Shown here: one piece after another, positions 1 through 6,555 of the stretch
Layout: every line of letters begins with the position of its first letter
How positions within the stretch are numbered: position 1 is the first letter of the stretch
Assembly (NCBI GenBank): GCA_002340255.1
Contig: DDLS01000148.1
Coordinates: 1-13,908, forward strand
Direction of reading: 5' to 3'
Length of the DNA stretch: 13,908 nt
Source: Cyanobacteria bacterium UBA2566
GTDB taxonomy: Bacteria > Cyanobacteriota > Cyanobacteriia > Cyanobacteriales > Desertifilaceae
The notes under the pieces: generated by a model
The model's input: the letters and a program-made list of their open reading frames with translations, nothing else
Database searches by the model: none
Told to the model about the DNA's origin: nothing
Made by a program: the position numbers and the translations under genes

Positions 1-81
1 GAAAAAATTGTTGTTGAAATTAAAGGATTTACGAACCCTTCGGCGATCGCTGATTTAAGAATAAATTTTGGGGCAATATAG
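1..81 (+). pseudogene. xisH: C-terminally broken XisH-like endonuclease-fold fragment
   Basis: The first 26 codons, open at the left edge, read EKIVVEIKGFTNPSAIADLR followed by INFGAI and a stop. This matches my memory of the central part of XisH (fdxN element excision controlling factor), a small PD-(D/E)XK nuclease-fold protein of about 140 residues common in cyanobacteria. The E-x-K of VEIK is the expected catalytic pair. XisH normally continues with a GQY/GQF motif and some 60 more residues. Here a run of four G at 70-73 shifts the frame; with three G it would read NFGQY. A palindromic repeat then begins at about 77, so the rest of the gene is missing. No xisI partner follows. The family call rests on recall of the motif; the truncation is directly visible. 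Confidence 0.7.
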
Positions 82-171
82 CGCTTTGCGCTAGGGAATA
101 GGGAATAGGCTTTTGGTACATAGCTTTGAGGAATCAACACTGTCCCTCATAACAGCGCAAAGCGCTGTATA
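77..171. repeat. REPIN-like pair of inverted palindromic repeats
   Basis: Two palindromes face each other: AGCGCTTTGCGCT near 80-92 and ACAGCGCAAAGCGCTGTAT at 152-170, the latter a perfect 7-bp stem around AAA. The left unit is followed by a heptamer tandem, TAGGGAA twice plus TAGG (92-109). The same core recurs at 5702-5720 and, degenerate, at 8501-8536. The pair lies exactly between the broken xisH end and the start-less gene that follows, so it looks like an inserted element of about 95 bp. Whether it is mobilised as a unit cannot be seen from one copy. Confidence 0.6.
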
Positions 172-643
172 CAAGATCTTCATAAATAAGGAGGAAATTG
201 GAACTTCCCTTCTTGAATCAGGCGATCCTCCGATGGGTGTTGCATCTGGTCTAATTCAATTGAATAACATTTCTATTCGAGCGCTCGAATCAATGCTGCT
301 TCAGATAGAATCAACCCAATCAATTGATGGTGTAATACCAAATCCGGGTAGTACAGGTAGAGATGGATAGCAAGAAAATTGGGATTAGAACAGCATCTGT
401 TTATTTTCTATACTATTCGGATTTGGTATAATAAACTGTCATGAACCTGGGGTGGTAAAGGTAATTCATCCAGACGGTTTTGAATTATCAGGGCAGGGAT
501 CGGTGATTGAAAACTTCCTAGAACTTGAAGAGTGCCATGTTACAATTCTCGGAATTCACCATGAAATGTATGAAAAGCTATTCCTACATCACATTGAAAA
601 ATACCGAAATAATTTCAAATACATACATCTAACTAAGCGATGA
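167..643 (+). pseudogene. Small hypothetical protein gene, 5'-truncated and split by a MITE
   Basis: Two segments in the same frame flank a 93-bp insertion. The N-terminal part begins VYKIFINKEEIGTSLLESG and contains DPPMGVASG. The C-terminal part contains VIHPDGFELSGQG and ends with VTILGIHHEMYEKLF followed by HHIEKYRNNF. Removing the MITE plus one copy of its TAA duplication (96 bases, 32 codons) joins them without a stop, giving about 126 residues. This resembles a small cyanobacterial family with no assigned function that I recall as carrying DPPMG near the N-terminus. The expected initiator just before VYKIF is absent because the palindromic repeat abuts it; the only upstream start is a TTG at 113 inside the repeat. 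A GTG at 452 could still make a 63-residue C-terminal fragment. I infer a dead or remodelled gene. Confidence 0.6.
336..428. mobile_element. 93-bp MITE with TACCAAATCCG termini
   Basis: The ends are TACCAAATCCGGGTAG (336-351) and CTATTCGGATTTGGTA (413-428), inverted repeats matching at 14 of 16 positions. They are flanked by TAA direct repeats at 333-335 and 429-431, consistent with a target-site duplication. There is no coding capacity. It carries an in-frame stop (368-370) that interrupts the host reading frame. Termini of this type recur in cyanobacterial genomes; the transposase that moves this one is not in the window. Confidence 0.8.
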
Positions 644-855
644 ACCTTGACAAGATAGATCGTCAAATACAACTCCTAAAAAAATCCGATAAGCATGGCG
701 AGAATAAGTGGTTTATTGCCATGCTAGAAGCTATTCGAGGTTTCATGCTTGAAAATTCAGAGCAGGAAAAATTTATCCTTAAAAAATCAACTAATTTCTA
801 TCCCAACGATTTCAGAGTATACAGCACGACAAGATTTAGGGAGTCTGGCGATTAA
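640..855 (+). CDS. Hypothetical protein, 71 aa
   Basis: This small ORF begins at ATG 640, overlapping the stop of the preceding split gene in an ATGA arrangement, which suggests translational coupling in the ancestral pair. The product is charged and probably helical (MNLDKIDRQIQLLKKSDKHG at the start, then an AMLEAIRGFMLENSEQEKFI stretch), with no signal peptide, membrane segment or catalytic motif. I do not recognise a named family. The final codons lie inside the left arm of the terminator hairpin at 838-900, so gene end and terminator are shared. Since its upstream partner is disrupted, expression now depends on whatever transcription passes through the MITE and repeats. Confidence 0.55.
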   Translation: MNLDKIDRQIQLLKKSDKHGENKWFIAMLEAIRGFMLENSEQEKFILKKSTNFYPNDFRVYSTTRFRESGD

Positions 856-907
856 TTAAGTGCAGGCTCATAGGGAAATGATATGAGCATCAGACTCCCT
901 TTTTTTT
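838..907 (+). terminator. Nested-hairpin intrinsic terminator
   Basis: The outer arms AGGGAGTCTG (838-847) and CAGACTCCCT (891-900) are perfectly complementary. An inner hairpin pairs GCTCAT (866-871) with ATGAGC (883-888). Seven T follow at 901-907. The T run ends one base before the glmM stop codon on the other strand, so it should end plus-strand transcription before it runs antisense into glmM. No T run follows on the minus strand. Confidence 0.75.
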
Positions 908-2356
908 CTAAACTAAATGGCGCTGTACGGCTTGCACCAAGTTGTCTGTCCAATGGAGAGCCAAATTATCTTGAATCGCTTCCACCATTACCCGAACGAC
1001 AGGTTCAGTCCCGGAGGCTCGAACCAGGATGCGTCCTTGGTTTCCGAGAGCTTCAGTTGCGTGGGCGATCGCCTCTTGCAGGGGTTGGCACGTATGCCAA
1101 TTTAAACGAGTATGGCGGTCTTCTACCCGCACATTTTTGAGGAGTTGGGGATAGGGTTGGAAGCTTTGGTTGACCAAGTCAGTGAGGCTCGTTCCCGACT
1201 GACGGACAATGGCGGATAGGTGCAGGGCGGTTTGTAGACCATCTCCGGTTAAACTGTAATGGTGGCAAAGAATATGACCGGACTGTTCGCCACCGAGCAT
1301 GGCCCCACTTTTTACCATTTCCGCATGAACATGCTGATCTCCCACAGCAGTCCGTACGAGTTTACCCCCCAGTTTTGCCCAAGCATTTTCAAAGCCTAAA
1401 TTCGCCATCACGGTGGAAATAATGGTTTGGTTGGGGAGTTTTTGGGCATGATGCAGAGTACATCCCCAGAGATAGAGAATATAATCGCCGTCTACCGGTC
1501 TGCCCTCGGAGTCTACGGCAATGACTCGGTCAGCATCCCCATCAAAGGCAAATCCCAGGTCAGCGTTATGTTCTTGAACCGCTGCTTGCAGGGAAGCCAG
1601 ATGAGTTGAACCACAGTTAACATTAATGCGATCGCCGTCTGCTCGGTTGTGTAAACAGATCACCTCTGCTCCCAAATCCTCAAATACCCCAGGCGCAACG
1701 GGAACCGCAGCCCCCCACGCTAAATCTAAAACGACCCGCATTCCCTGTAAATTCAGGGTGTTGACCAACGGTTCATGTAAAGCGGTTGCATACTGTTTGA
1801 GCAATTCAGGGCGATGATAATGTTGTCCCCAGTGAGGAGGGTTGGTATAGGGGTGTGATTGTCCTCTGATCGCCGCCTCAATGTGTCCCTGAACCGTTTG
1901 AGATAATTTTGTACCATCTGAGCCAAAAAACTTAATACCGTTGTCTTCGGGGGGATTATGGCTGGCTGAGATCATGATACCGGCGATCGCCTCTGTCTCT
2001 GCCGTCAGATAGGCAACACAAGGAGTCGGACACAATCCAACATTCCAGACCTCTAGCCCTGCTGCCGTCAATCCGGCGGACAGGGACATGGCCAACATAT
2101 CACTAGAATTCCGTGAATCTTGGCCTAAAATCACAATGCCAGAACCGATCCCTTGAGGACGCAAAACGTGTCCCGCCCAAAATCCCAACTGAAGTGCAAA
2201 GGGAGCATTGAGCAAGTCCCCAGCTTTTCCCCGAATGCCATCCGTCCCAAATAGGCGAGAAGGAGGTAAATTGAGCGGGTTCCAGAGGGGATTGAGGGGT
2301 GAACTTTCTGGACTACTGGCGATCGGCGTTTGAGGTTTAGATAAAGATTGAACCAT
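908..2356 (-). CDS. glmM: Phosphoglucosamine mutase
   Basis: GlmM interconverts glucosamine-6-phosphate and glucosamine-1-phosphate in the cytoplasm, feeding UDP-GlcNAc for peptidoglycan and lipopolysaccharide. The 482-residue product has all four alpha-D-phosphohexomutase landmarks: LFGTDGIRGK near the N-terminus, the phosphoserine loop ISASHNPPEDNGIKFFG (phosphorylated Ser about residue 132), the metal loop FDGDADR (about 271-277), GGEQSGH for sugar binding, and the C-terminal phosphate-binding RASGTEPVVRV. I chose ATG 2356 because MVQSLSKPQ begins like cyanobacterial GlmM proteins as I recall them and a GGAG lies 11 bases upstream. An in-frame ATG at 2401 would add 15 residues of unconserved appearance (497 aa). 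The gene stands alone and diverges from the subtilase gene. Confidence 0.95.
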   Translation of the reverse strand: MVQSLSKPQTPIASSPESSPLNPLWNPLNLPPSRLFGTDGIRGKAGDLLNAPFALQLGFWAGHVLRPQGIGSGIVILGQDSRNSSDMLAMSLSAGLTAAGLEVWNVGLCPTPCVAYLTAETEAIAGIMISASHNPPEDNGIKFFGSDGTKLSQTVQGHIEAAIRGQSHPYTNPPHWGQHYHRPELLKQYATALHEPLVNTLNLQGMRVVLDLAWGAAVPVAPGVFEDLGAEVICLHNRADGDRINVNCGSTHLASLQAAVQEHNADLGFAFDGDADRVIAVDSEGRPVDGDYILYLWGCTLHHAQKLPNQTIISTVMANLGFENAWAKLGGKLVRTAVGDQHVHAEMVKSGAMLGGEQSGHILCHHYSLTGDGLQTALHLSAIVRQSGTSLTDLVNQSFQPYPQLLKNVRVEDRHTRLNWHTCQPLQEAIAHATEALGNQGRILVRASGTEPVVRVMVEAIQDNLALHWTDNLVQAVQRHLV

Positions 2357-2726
2357 TTTTAAGAACACTCCACACAACACACTATCATTGGAGAATATCA
2401 TAGGCGCTTTTGCTCTGCTTATGGGTCATAGATAACCAGTAATCGTAAAAGCGCTTTTTCTGCCCGGTTTAGGTTTGCCCTATTCTCTCACGCTCCCTAA
2501 CCCAGGGCTAGATACTTAGTTTTTTTCTTCACTGGCAGACGGAAAAATCCGGATCGAGCGAGTCCAGAGCCTGATTTTTTTGACTAATTCGGTTCTATGG
2601 GTCACCTGCTAAAGGGGTAAGCGAGTTGTGAAGGGCAGACAAAAGTGCGATCGCCAAAATCAATTGGTAAATTAGGGATGAACCATCAAAAAAAGCCACA
2701 CTACCCATCCATAGGAGTCATAACCG
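2357..2726. promoter_or_regulatory. Divergent glmM / subtilase intergenic region
   Basis: This gene-free stretch of 370 bases must contain both divergent promoters, but I see no convincing -35/-10 pair. It holds an 8-bp inverted repeat (GCGCTTTT at 2404-2411, AAAAGCGC at 2447-2454) followed by five T on the plus strand, and one HIP1 octamer near 2647. Two T-rich runs lie near 2520 and 2575. No tRNA or recognisable small RNA was found by eye. Confidence 0.4.
2713..2717 (+). promoter_or_regulatory. Shine-Dalgarno site of the subtilase gene
   Basis: AGGAG is placed 9 bases before ATG 2727. It fixes that start, which is also the one that gives a proper signal peptide. Confidence 0.7.
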
Positions 2727-4355
2727 ATGATCCGCAAGCTCAAATTAGTACTATTTACCCTAGCGATTTCTGGGTTGGGCATTCCGGTCGTTGCTTTCCC
2801 CCTGCTGCGCTCCTCAGTGGGAGATGCAGGAATTGAGGCTCAAAACTTGCATGATTTACCTTATAACTTAACGGGGAAAAAAATCGCCATTGGTCAAGTG
2901 GAAATCGGTCGTCCTGGGATGTTTGGAATTGATAAGAAAATTGACTCAAATCAGCCCATCACCCCCATGCGGGTATTTTTTCGAGATGCCTTTGCCGAAC
3001 ACAATAAGCATGTTGACCCCCATGCCCAAAATGTAGCCAGTGTGATGATTAGCTCGAATAAACAGTATCCTGGAGTAGCTCCGGATGCGCGGCTGTATTC
3101 CACGGCTGTCGGTTCTTTACGACGCAGCGGCCAAGCAGAGGAATGCCTCGCTTCTCAACATCTGGCGATGCAAAATAGTGGGGATTTGCGGGCAATTAAT
3201 TTTAGTTTTGGAGAATCTTTGAATCAAGACCCCCGGCCGAATCCTCTACTCGATGGGAATGCACTGTTGACCCAATGTATTGATTGGTCTGCACGGGTGC
3301 ATAATGTGTTTTATGTGATTGCCGGGAATCAGGGTCGAGGAGGAATTTCCATTCCTACGGATACCTACAATGGGGTGACGGTGGCATTCTCGAAGCTTTA
3401 CAACGATCGCTATTCTAAAATTGATTTTGCCAATATTGGCGATCCAAGTTTGGGCAATCCCAGTCAGATTATTGGCTACGAAACCAATACCAATAATCGG
3501 CGCTCCATTGGTTTGGTTGCTCCAGGTCATCAGGTTCCTTTAATTAATTTAGATGGTACAGTGGGGTATTCGAGTGGCACGAGTTTTGCGGCTCCCCATG
3601 CAACAGCGACGGTAGCATTATTACAAGAATATGGCGATCGCCAATTGGCTCAGGTAAAAGCCGATCCCTTAAAATCCGAGCTTAGTCCCCCATGGACAAT
3701 CCACGCTCGTCAGCAAGAGGTCATGAAAGCCGTATTACTCAATAGTGCCGATAAGATTCAAGATTTGGGCAATGGCTTCAATCTGGGTATGTCACGCACC
3801 TTGTACGATCAACAGCATCACTCTTGGCTCACTTCAGAAGCCTATTCTGATGCCCGCATTCCCCTGGATATTCAAATGGGAGCAGGTCATTTAAATGCCA
3901 GTCGTGCTTATGAACAGTTTAGTGCCGGTCAGTGGACTCCAGAGAATCCAGTTCCGGCGATCGGTTGGAATTATGACCAAATTGAGAACGCTGGCAGTTA
4001 TCAAGATTATATTTTGCAAGAACCCTTACAGCAGGGGAGTATGCTCAGTGTTACCCTCGCTTGGAATCGTTTAGTAGAACTTCAAGACCAGAATCAAAAT
4101 GAGGCGTATGATATAGGAGAAACCTTTGAAGACCGGGGACTCAATAATTTAGATGTATTTCTGATGCCCGCTGATTCTACAGATGTGCGCGATAGCATTG
4201 GATCTTCGATAAGTGATGTTGATAGTGTGGAACATCTATTTTATCGCATTCCCCACGCAGGCAGGTATAAAATTCGTGTCTACTATCGTCAGCAAGTGAA
4301 TGAGGCAGAGCAACCCTATGCGATCGCCTGGTGGACAACACCAGTTAAAAACTAA
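2727..4355 (+). CDS. Secreted S8 (subtilase) family protein with altered triad
   Basis: The 542-residue product starts with a signal peptide (MIRKLKLVLFTLAISGLG, then IPVVAFP), so it is probably exported to the periplasm or outside. The subtilase fold is shown by H99 in DPHAQNVASVM, the oxyanion Asn201 in YVIAGNQG and the nucleophile S286 in GTSFAAPHATATVALL. At the usual catalytic Asp position the sequence reads IAIGQVEIG, with Glu59 in place of Asp. After the catalytic domain (to about 400) comes a beta-rich C-terminal region with a calcium-loop-like DQNQNEAYDIGE (454-465) and NNLDVFLM...EHLFYRIPHAGRYKIRV, resembling P-domain or pre-peptidase C-terminal modules. There is no obvious long propeptide. 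The substrate is unknown. It may be a working protease with Glu or a pseudoprotease. Confidence 0.85.
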   Translation: MIRKLKLVLFTLAISGLGIPVVAFPLLRSSVGDAGIEAQNLHDLPYNLTGKKIAIGQVEIGRPGMFGIDKKIDSNQPITPMRVFFRDAFAEHNKHVDPHAQNVASVMISSNKQYPGVAPDARLYSTAVGSLRRSGQAEECLASQHLAMQNSGDLRAINFSFGESLNQDPRPNPLLDGNALLTQCIDWSARVHNVFYVIAGNQGRGGISIPTDTYNGVTVAFSKLYNDRYSKIDFANIGDPSLGNPSQIIGYETNTNNRRSIGLVAPGHQVPLINLDGTVGYSSGTSFAAPHATATVALLQEYGDRQLAQVKADPLKSELSPPWTIHARQQEVMKAVLLNSADKIQDLGNGFNLGMSRTLYDQQHHSWLTSEAYSDARIPLDIQMGAGHLNASRAYEQFSAGQWTPENPVPAIGWNYDQIENAGSYQDYILQEPLQQGSMLSVTLAWNRLVELQDQNQNEAYDIGETFEDRGLNNLDVFLMPADSTDVRDSIGSSISDVDSVEHLFYRIPHAGRYKIRVYYRQQVNEAEQPYAIAWWTTPVKN

Positions 4356-4369
4356 GTCAATCATCATAG

Positions 4370-4406
4370 GGTGGGCAGGGCAAGATGGCTTATTCTCCTG
4401 CCCACC
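4370..4406. terminator. Hairpin between subtilase and Uma2 genes
   Basis: GGTGGGCAGG (4370-4379) pairs perfectly with CCTGCCCACC (4397-4406) around a 17-base loop, starting 14 bases after the subtilase stop codon. No T run follows directly (T-rich bases begin about 16 bases later), so it may be a terminator, an mRNA 3'-end stabiliser, or a dispersed palindromic repeat. The position favours a role at the end of the subtilase transcript. Confidence 0.5.
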
Positions 4407-4440
4407 AACAACCCAGACCCATTTTTGATTTTTAATTGAT

Positions 4441-5064
4441 ATGACTTCCCTGGCTCCCCCTAGAGAATTAATTCACTTGTCCGGTATTAGTTGGCAGACT
4501 TACGATCGCTTACTGCAAGAATTGAGCGATCGCCGTTTACGCCTAACATACTATCACGGCAGATTGCAAATCATGGCTCCTTCCCCCGAACATGAACGGT
4601 ACAAACGAGTTATCGGTAGGTTTGTAGAAACTCTAGCTGAAGAGTTAACCCTGAACATCGAACCCCTGGGTTCAATCACCTTAAAACACCCAGATGTTAG
4701 TGGTGCAGAACCAGATGAGTGCTTTTATATCCAAAACTTAAGCGCTATCGAAGGGAAAACTTGGATTGATTTGGCGATCGATCCTCCTCCAGATTTAGTC
4801 ATCGAAATTGACATCACCAGCAGTTCCATAAACCGTCTACTCATTTATGCTCAATTAGGAGTCTCCGAGATTTGGCGCTATGATGGTGAGTCCTTTGAGA
4901 TTTATGTATTGAGCGATCGCCAGTATCAGTTAGCCCAAGAAAGTTTAGCTTTTCCTGGTATTGAGATAACTCAAATCAGCCAATTTTTAGCCCAAGTGGG
5001 TAACCAAGCATATTTAGACATTATCCAAGATTTCCGCCGTTGGATTCAACGCCAACTCGATTAG
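4441..5064 (+). CDS. Uma2-family (DUF820) PD-(D/E)XK nuclease
   Basis: This 207-residue protein matches the Uma2/DUF820 family, expanded in cyanobacteria and predicted to have a restriction-endonuclease-like fold. Visible hallmarks are the N-terminal GISWQTYDRLLQEL and YYHGRLQIMAPSPEHE, the core acidic pair in GAEPDECFYI (D92), and PPPDLVIEIDITSSS (D118, E122, D124). A conserved Y-x-x-L-G-V-x-E-I-W-R-Y segment follows (about 136-147). Length and motif order are normal for the family. No clear Shine-Dalgarno precedes ATG 4441. The cellular role and DNA substrate of the family are unclear; many copies sit as orphan genes, as here. It is probably its own transcription unit after the hairpin at 4370-4406. 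Confidence 0.85.
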   Translation: MTSLAPPRELIHLSGISWQTYDRLLQELSDRRLRLTYYHGRLQIMAPSPEHERYKRVIGRFVETLAEELTLNIEPLGSITLKHPDVSGAEPDECFYIQNLSAIEGKTWIDLAIDPPPDLVIEIDITSSSINRLLIYAQLGVSEIWRYDGESFEIYVLSDRQYQLAQESLAFPGIEITQISQFLAQVGNQAYLDIIQDFRRWIQRQLD

Positions 5065-5207
5065 AATTACAGCACTTTCTTCTGCTATGATGTACCTTTC
5101 GATCCCCTAAATCTCGCTTTTTCTGGCTGTCGCCAACTCAAAAAAGTGGGGTTGGGCGATCTCTTGTAGCCGAAATTGCTGTCTCTATTGTGCAATTGGG
5201 GTAATCA

Positions 5208-5603
5208 ATGAAAATTATACAATCTTTGCATACCGCTATTTTAGTGTCAGACTTAGACAAAGCCGAACACTTTTATAGTAGCGTTCTCGGTTTAACCAAA
5301 ATCGATCGGCAACTGAAATTTCCCGGTATTTGGTATCAGATTGGACACTATCAACTGCACTTAATGATGCAGCCTGACGTAGAAATTACTCGATGGAATC
5401 CGGAAAAATGGGGGCGCAATGCCCATATTGCCTTTGAAATTGATTCCCTAGAGGAAGTAAAGCAACAATTAATCGCCTATGGGTGTAACTTTAAACTGAG
5501 TTCATCCGGACGATCCGCCCTATTTACCCAAGATCCAGATGGCAATATTCTAGAGTTACAACAAATTTCGCGATCGTCCTGGGATGGAGAGATAGGGAGA
5601 TAA
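5208..5603 (+). CDS. VOC superfamily (glyoxalase/dioxygenase-fold) protein
   Basis: A single 131-residue vicinal oxygen chelate unit with two beta-alpha-beta-beta-beta halves. Candidate metal ligands occupy the expected four places: H8 in SLHTAILVSD, H51 in YQLHLMM, H73 in NAHIAFEID and E116 in DPDGNILELQQ. The FYSSVLGL and DPDGN signatures are typical. Members include glyoxalase I, fosfomycin-modifying enzymes and ring-cleaving dioxygenases; the sequence alone does not choose among them, and many cyanobacterial copies are simply annotated VOC family protein. The start is ATG 5208 with a G-rich GGGGT 7 bases upstream. The last residues (SSWDGEIGR) look like a non-conserved tail. It stands 143 bases after the Uma2 gene, and that gap shows no clear terminator. 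Confidence 0.85.
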   Translation: MKIIQSLHTAILVSDLDKAEHFYSSVLGLTKIDRQLKFPGIWYQIGHYQLHLMMQPDVEITRWNPEKWGRNAHIAFEIDSLEEVKQQLIAYGCNFKLSSSGRSALFTQDPDGNILELQQISRSSWDGEIGR

Positions 5604-5640
5604 GGAGGATGAAGACGACACGGGGAAGGAAACAATCCTG

Positions 5641-5676
5641 CTGTAGCTGAGGGGGTATTCCCCTACTCCTTTACAG
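5641..5676 (+). terminator. Possible terminator hairpin after VOC gene
   Basis: AGGGG (5650-5654) pairs with CCCCT (5660-5664) around GTATT. Outer arms CTGTA (5641-5645) and TACAG (5672-5676) also pair, with an unpaired bulge between them. GGTTTTATT follows, a weak T-rich tail. Confidence 0.4.
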
Positions 5677-5701
5677 GGTTTTATTAAGTAAAACTTAACT
5701 T

Positions 5702-5720
5702 ACAGCACAAAGCGCTGTAT
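5702..5720. repeat. Palindromic repeat ACAGCACAAAGCGCTGTAT
   Basis: Identical to the copy at 152-170 except for one base (A for G in the left arm). It abuts the 5' end of the next gene, just as the other copy abuts the truncated gene at 167. The mismatch weakens but does not abolish the stem. Confidence 0.65.
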
Positions 5721-5748
5721 CTTGAATTCTCTCAGATTCTTCCTCAAT

Positions 5749-6555
5749 ATGATGATCGCGCCCCTACCAATTATGCAATCGATTCTTTCCCAATTGCCTT
5801 CAGAAGCCCGACAATGGACTGAAGGCTTATCTTGGCAACAGAGAAGATATGTATTGTCTCTGTGTCATCTATTACTGTCTGCTCCATCAGAAGTGCAAGC
5901 CGAATTTTTGGATGAATATACGGCTGATGGTATTGTCGCTAAATTAGTTCAAGATCAAAAAACCAAAGAAAAAGTTGAACATTATTTACAGATCTTTCAA
6001 ATTCCTAGGGTCTTGAATGAAAGACAATTAAGGATTTATATCCGGCAATTTTATATTCATTCTGCTCATGATTTACGATGTGAACCACAAATATTTCTCG
6101 AATCTGTATTGCAACTGGTTGTCGATCCACAGGAAAAGAAGAATGTATTCACTTACACTCTTGGATTTGAACTTTTGTTGATGATGTTTCGCATGAGTTG
6201 GCTACAACATGAACGACTTTATTTAATGCAAATCAATCAAGAGTGGTTTCTTCAGACGTATATTAAACCGATTCAATATACCCATAAAATCAACCATATT
6301 ATTACGCCCAAAGATGAGCGTCTATTTTTTGCCAAGCGGAACTTTTTTGTCCAAAAGCCAGAAGTTTCGGATAAGAAAGCGTGGGAGTTGGTTATGGCGA
6401 CATTTAAGACTGAAACAGTAACTAACTTAGGGTTTTCTGTCATTCGTCATCACAATGCTTTTATCTTTGACTCCGATTATATTTTTAGTGAAGAAGAAGA
6501 AATAGAAACTCCTTTAATGTCGGCTGTATCTCTAAGAGAAAGCCGTAGCTTGTAA
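5749..6555 (+). CDS. Conserved cyanobacterial protein of unknown function
   Basis: The product has about 268 residues and begins MMIAPLPIMQSILSQLP. I recognise it as a protein widely conserved in cyanobacteria but know no assigned function. It is probably largely helical and cytoplasmic, with no signal peptide. Notable segments are LSWQQRRYVLSLCHLL, EVQAEFLDEYTADGIVAKLV, RIYIRQFYIHSAHD, ERLFFAKRNFFVQKP and LGFSVIRHHNAFIFDSDYIF. An acidic run, SEEEEIE, lies near the C-terminus. Start choice is uncertain: ATG 5749 and ATG 5752 are adjacent, and a TTG at 5722 would add nine residues but sits against the palindromic repeat. No Shine-Dalgarno is visible. The last 24 bases overlap the end of the convergent HAD gene, and the C-terminal residues encoded there (about SLRESRSL) may be lineage-specific. 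Confidence 0.75.
   Translation: MMIAPLPIMQSILSQLPSEARQWTEGLSWQQRRYVLSLCHLLLSAPSEVQAEFLDEYTADGIVAKLVQDQKTKEKVEHYLQIFQIPRVLNERQLRIYIRQFYIHSAHDLRCEPQIFLESVLQLVVDPQEKKNVFTYTLGFELLLMMFRMSWLQHERLYLMQINQEWFLQTYIKPIQYTHKINHIITPKDERLFFAKRNFFVQKPEVSDKKAWELVMATFKTETVTNLGFSVIRHHNAFIFDSDYIFSEEEEIETPLMSAVSLRESRSL

Noticed and set aside
1..907. CRISPR array or phage remnant suggested by the repeat-rich left edge
   Set aside because: Repeats are palindromic singles or inverted pairs without regular spacers, and no Cas, integrase or phage structural gene is visible.
883..1140. Plus-strand open frames inside glmM, for example 883-1140 and 1427-1609
   Set aside because: They lie antisense to a strongly conserved enzyme and have no recognisable motifs.
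2645..2836. Short plus-strand frame over the subtilase start
   Set aside because: It overlaps the signal peptide in another frame; the subtilase has a Shine-Dalgarno site and family motifs.
5065..5207. Dispersed-repeat or small RNA candidate between Uma2 and VOC genes
   Set aside because: C-rich and G-rich runs are present but do not form a convincing stem, and there is no promoter or terminator evidence.
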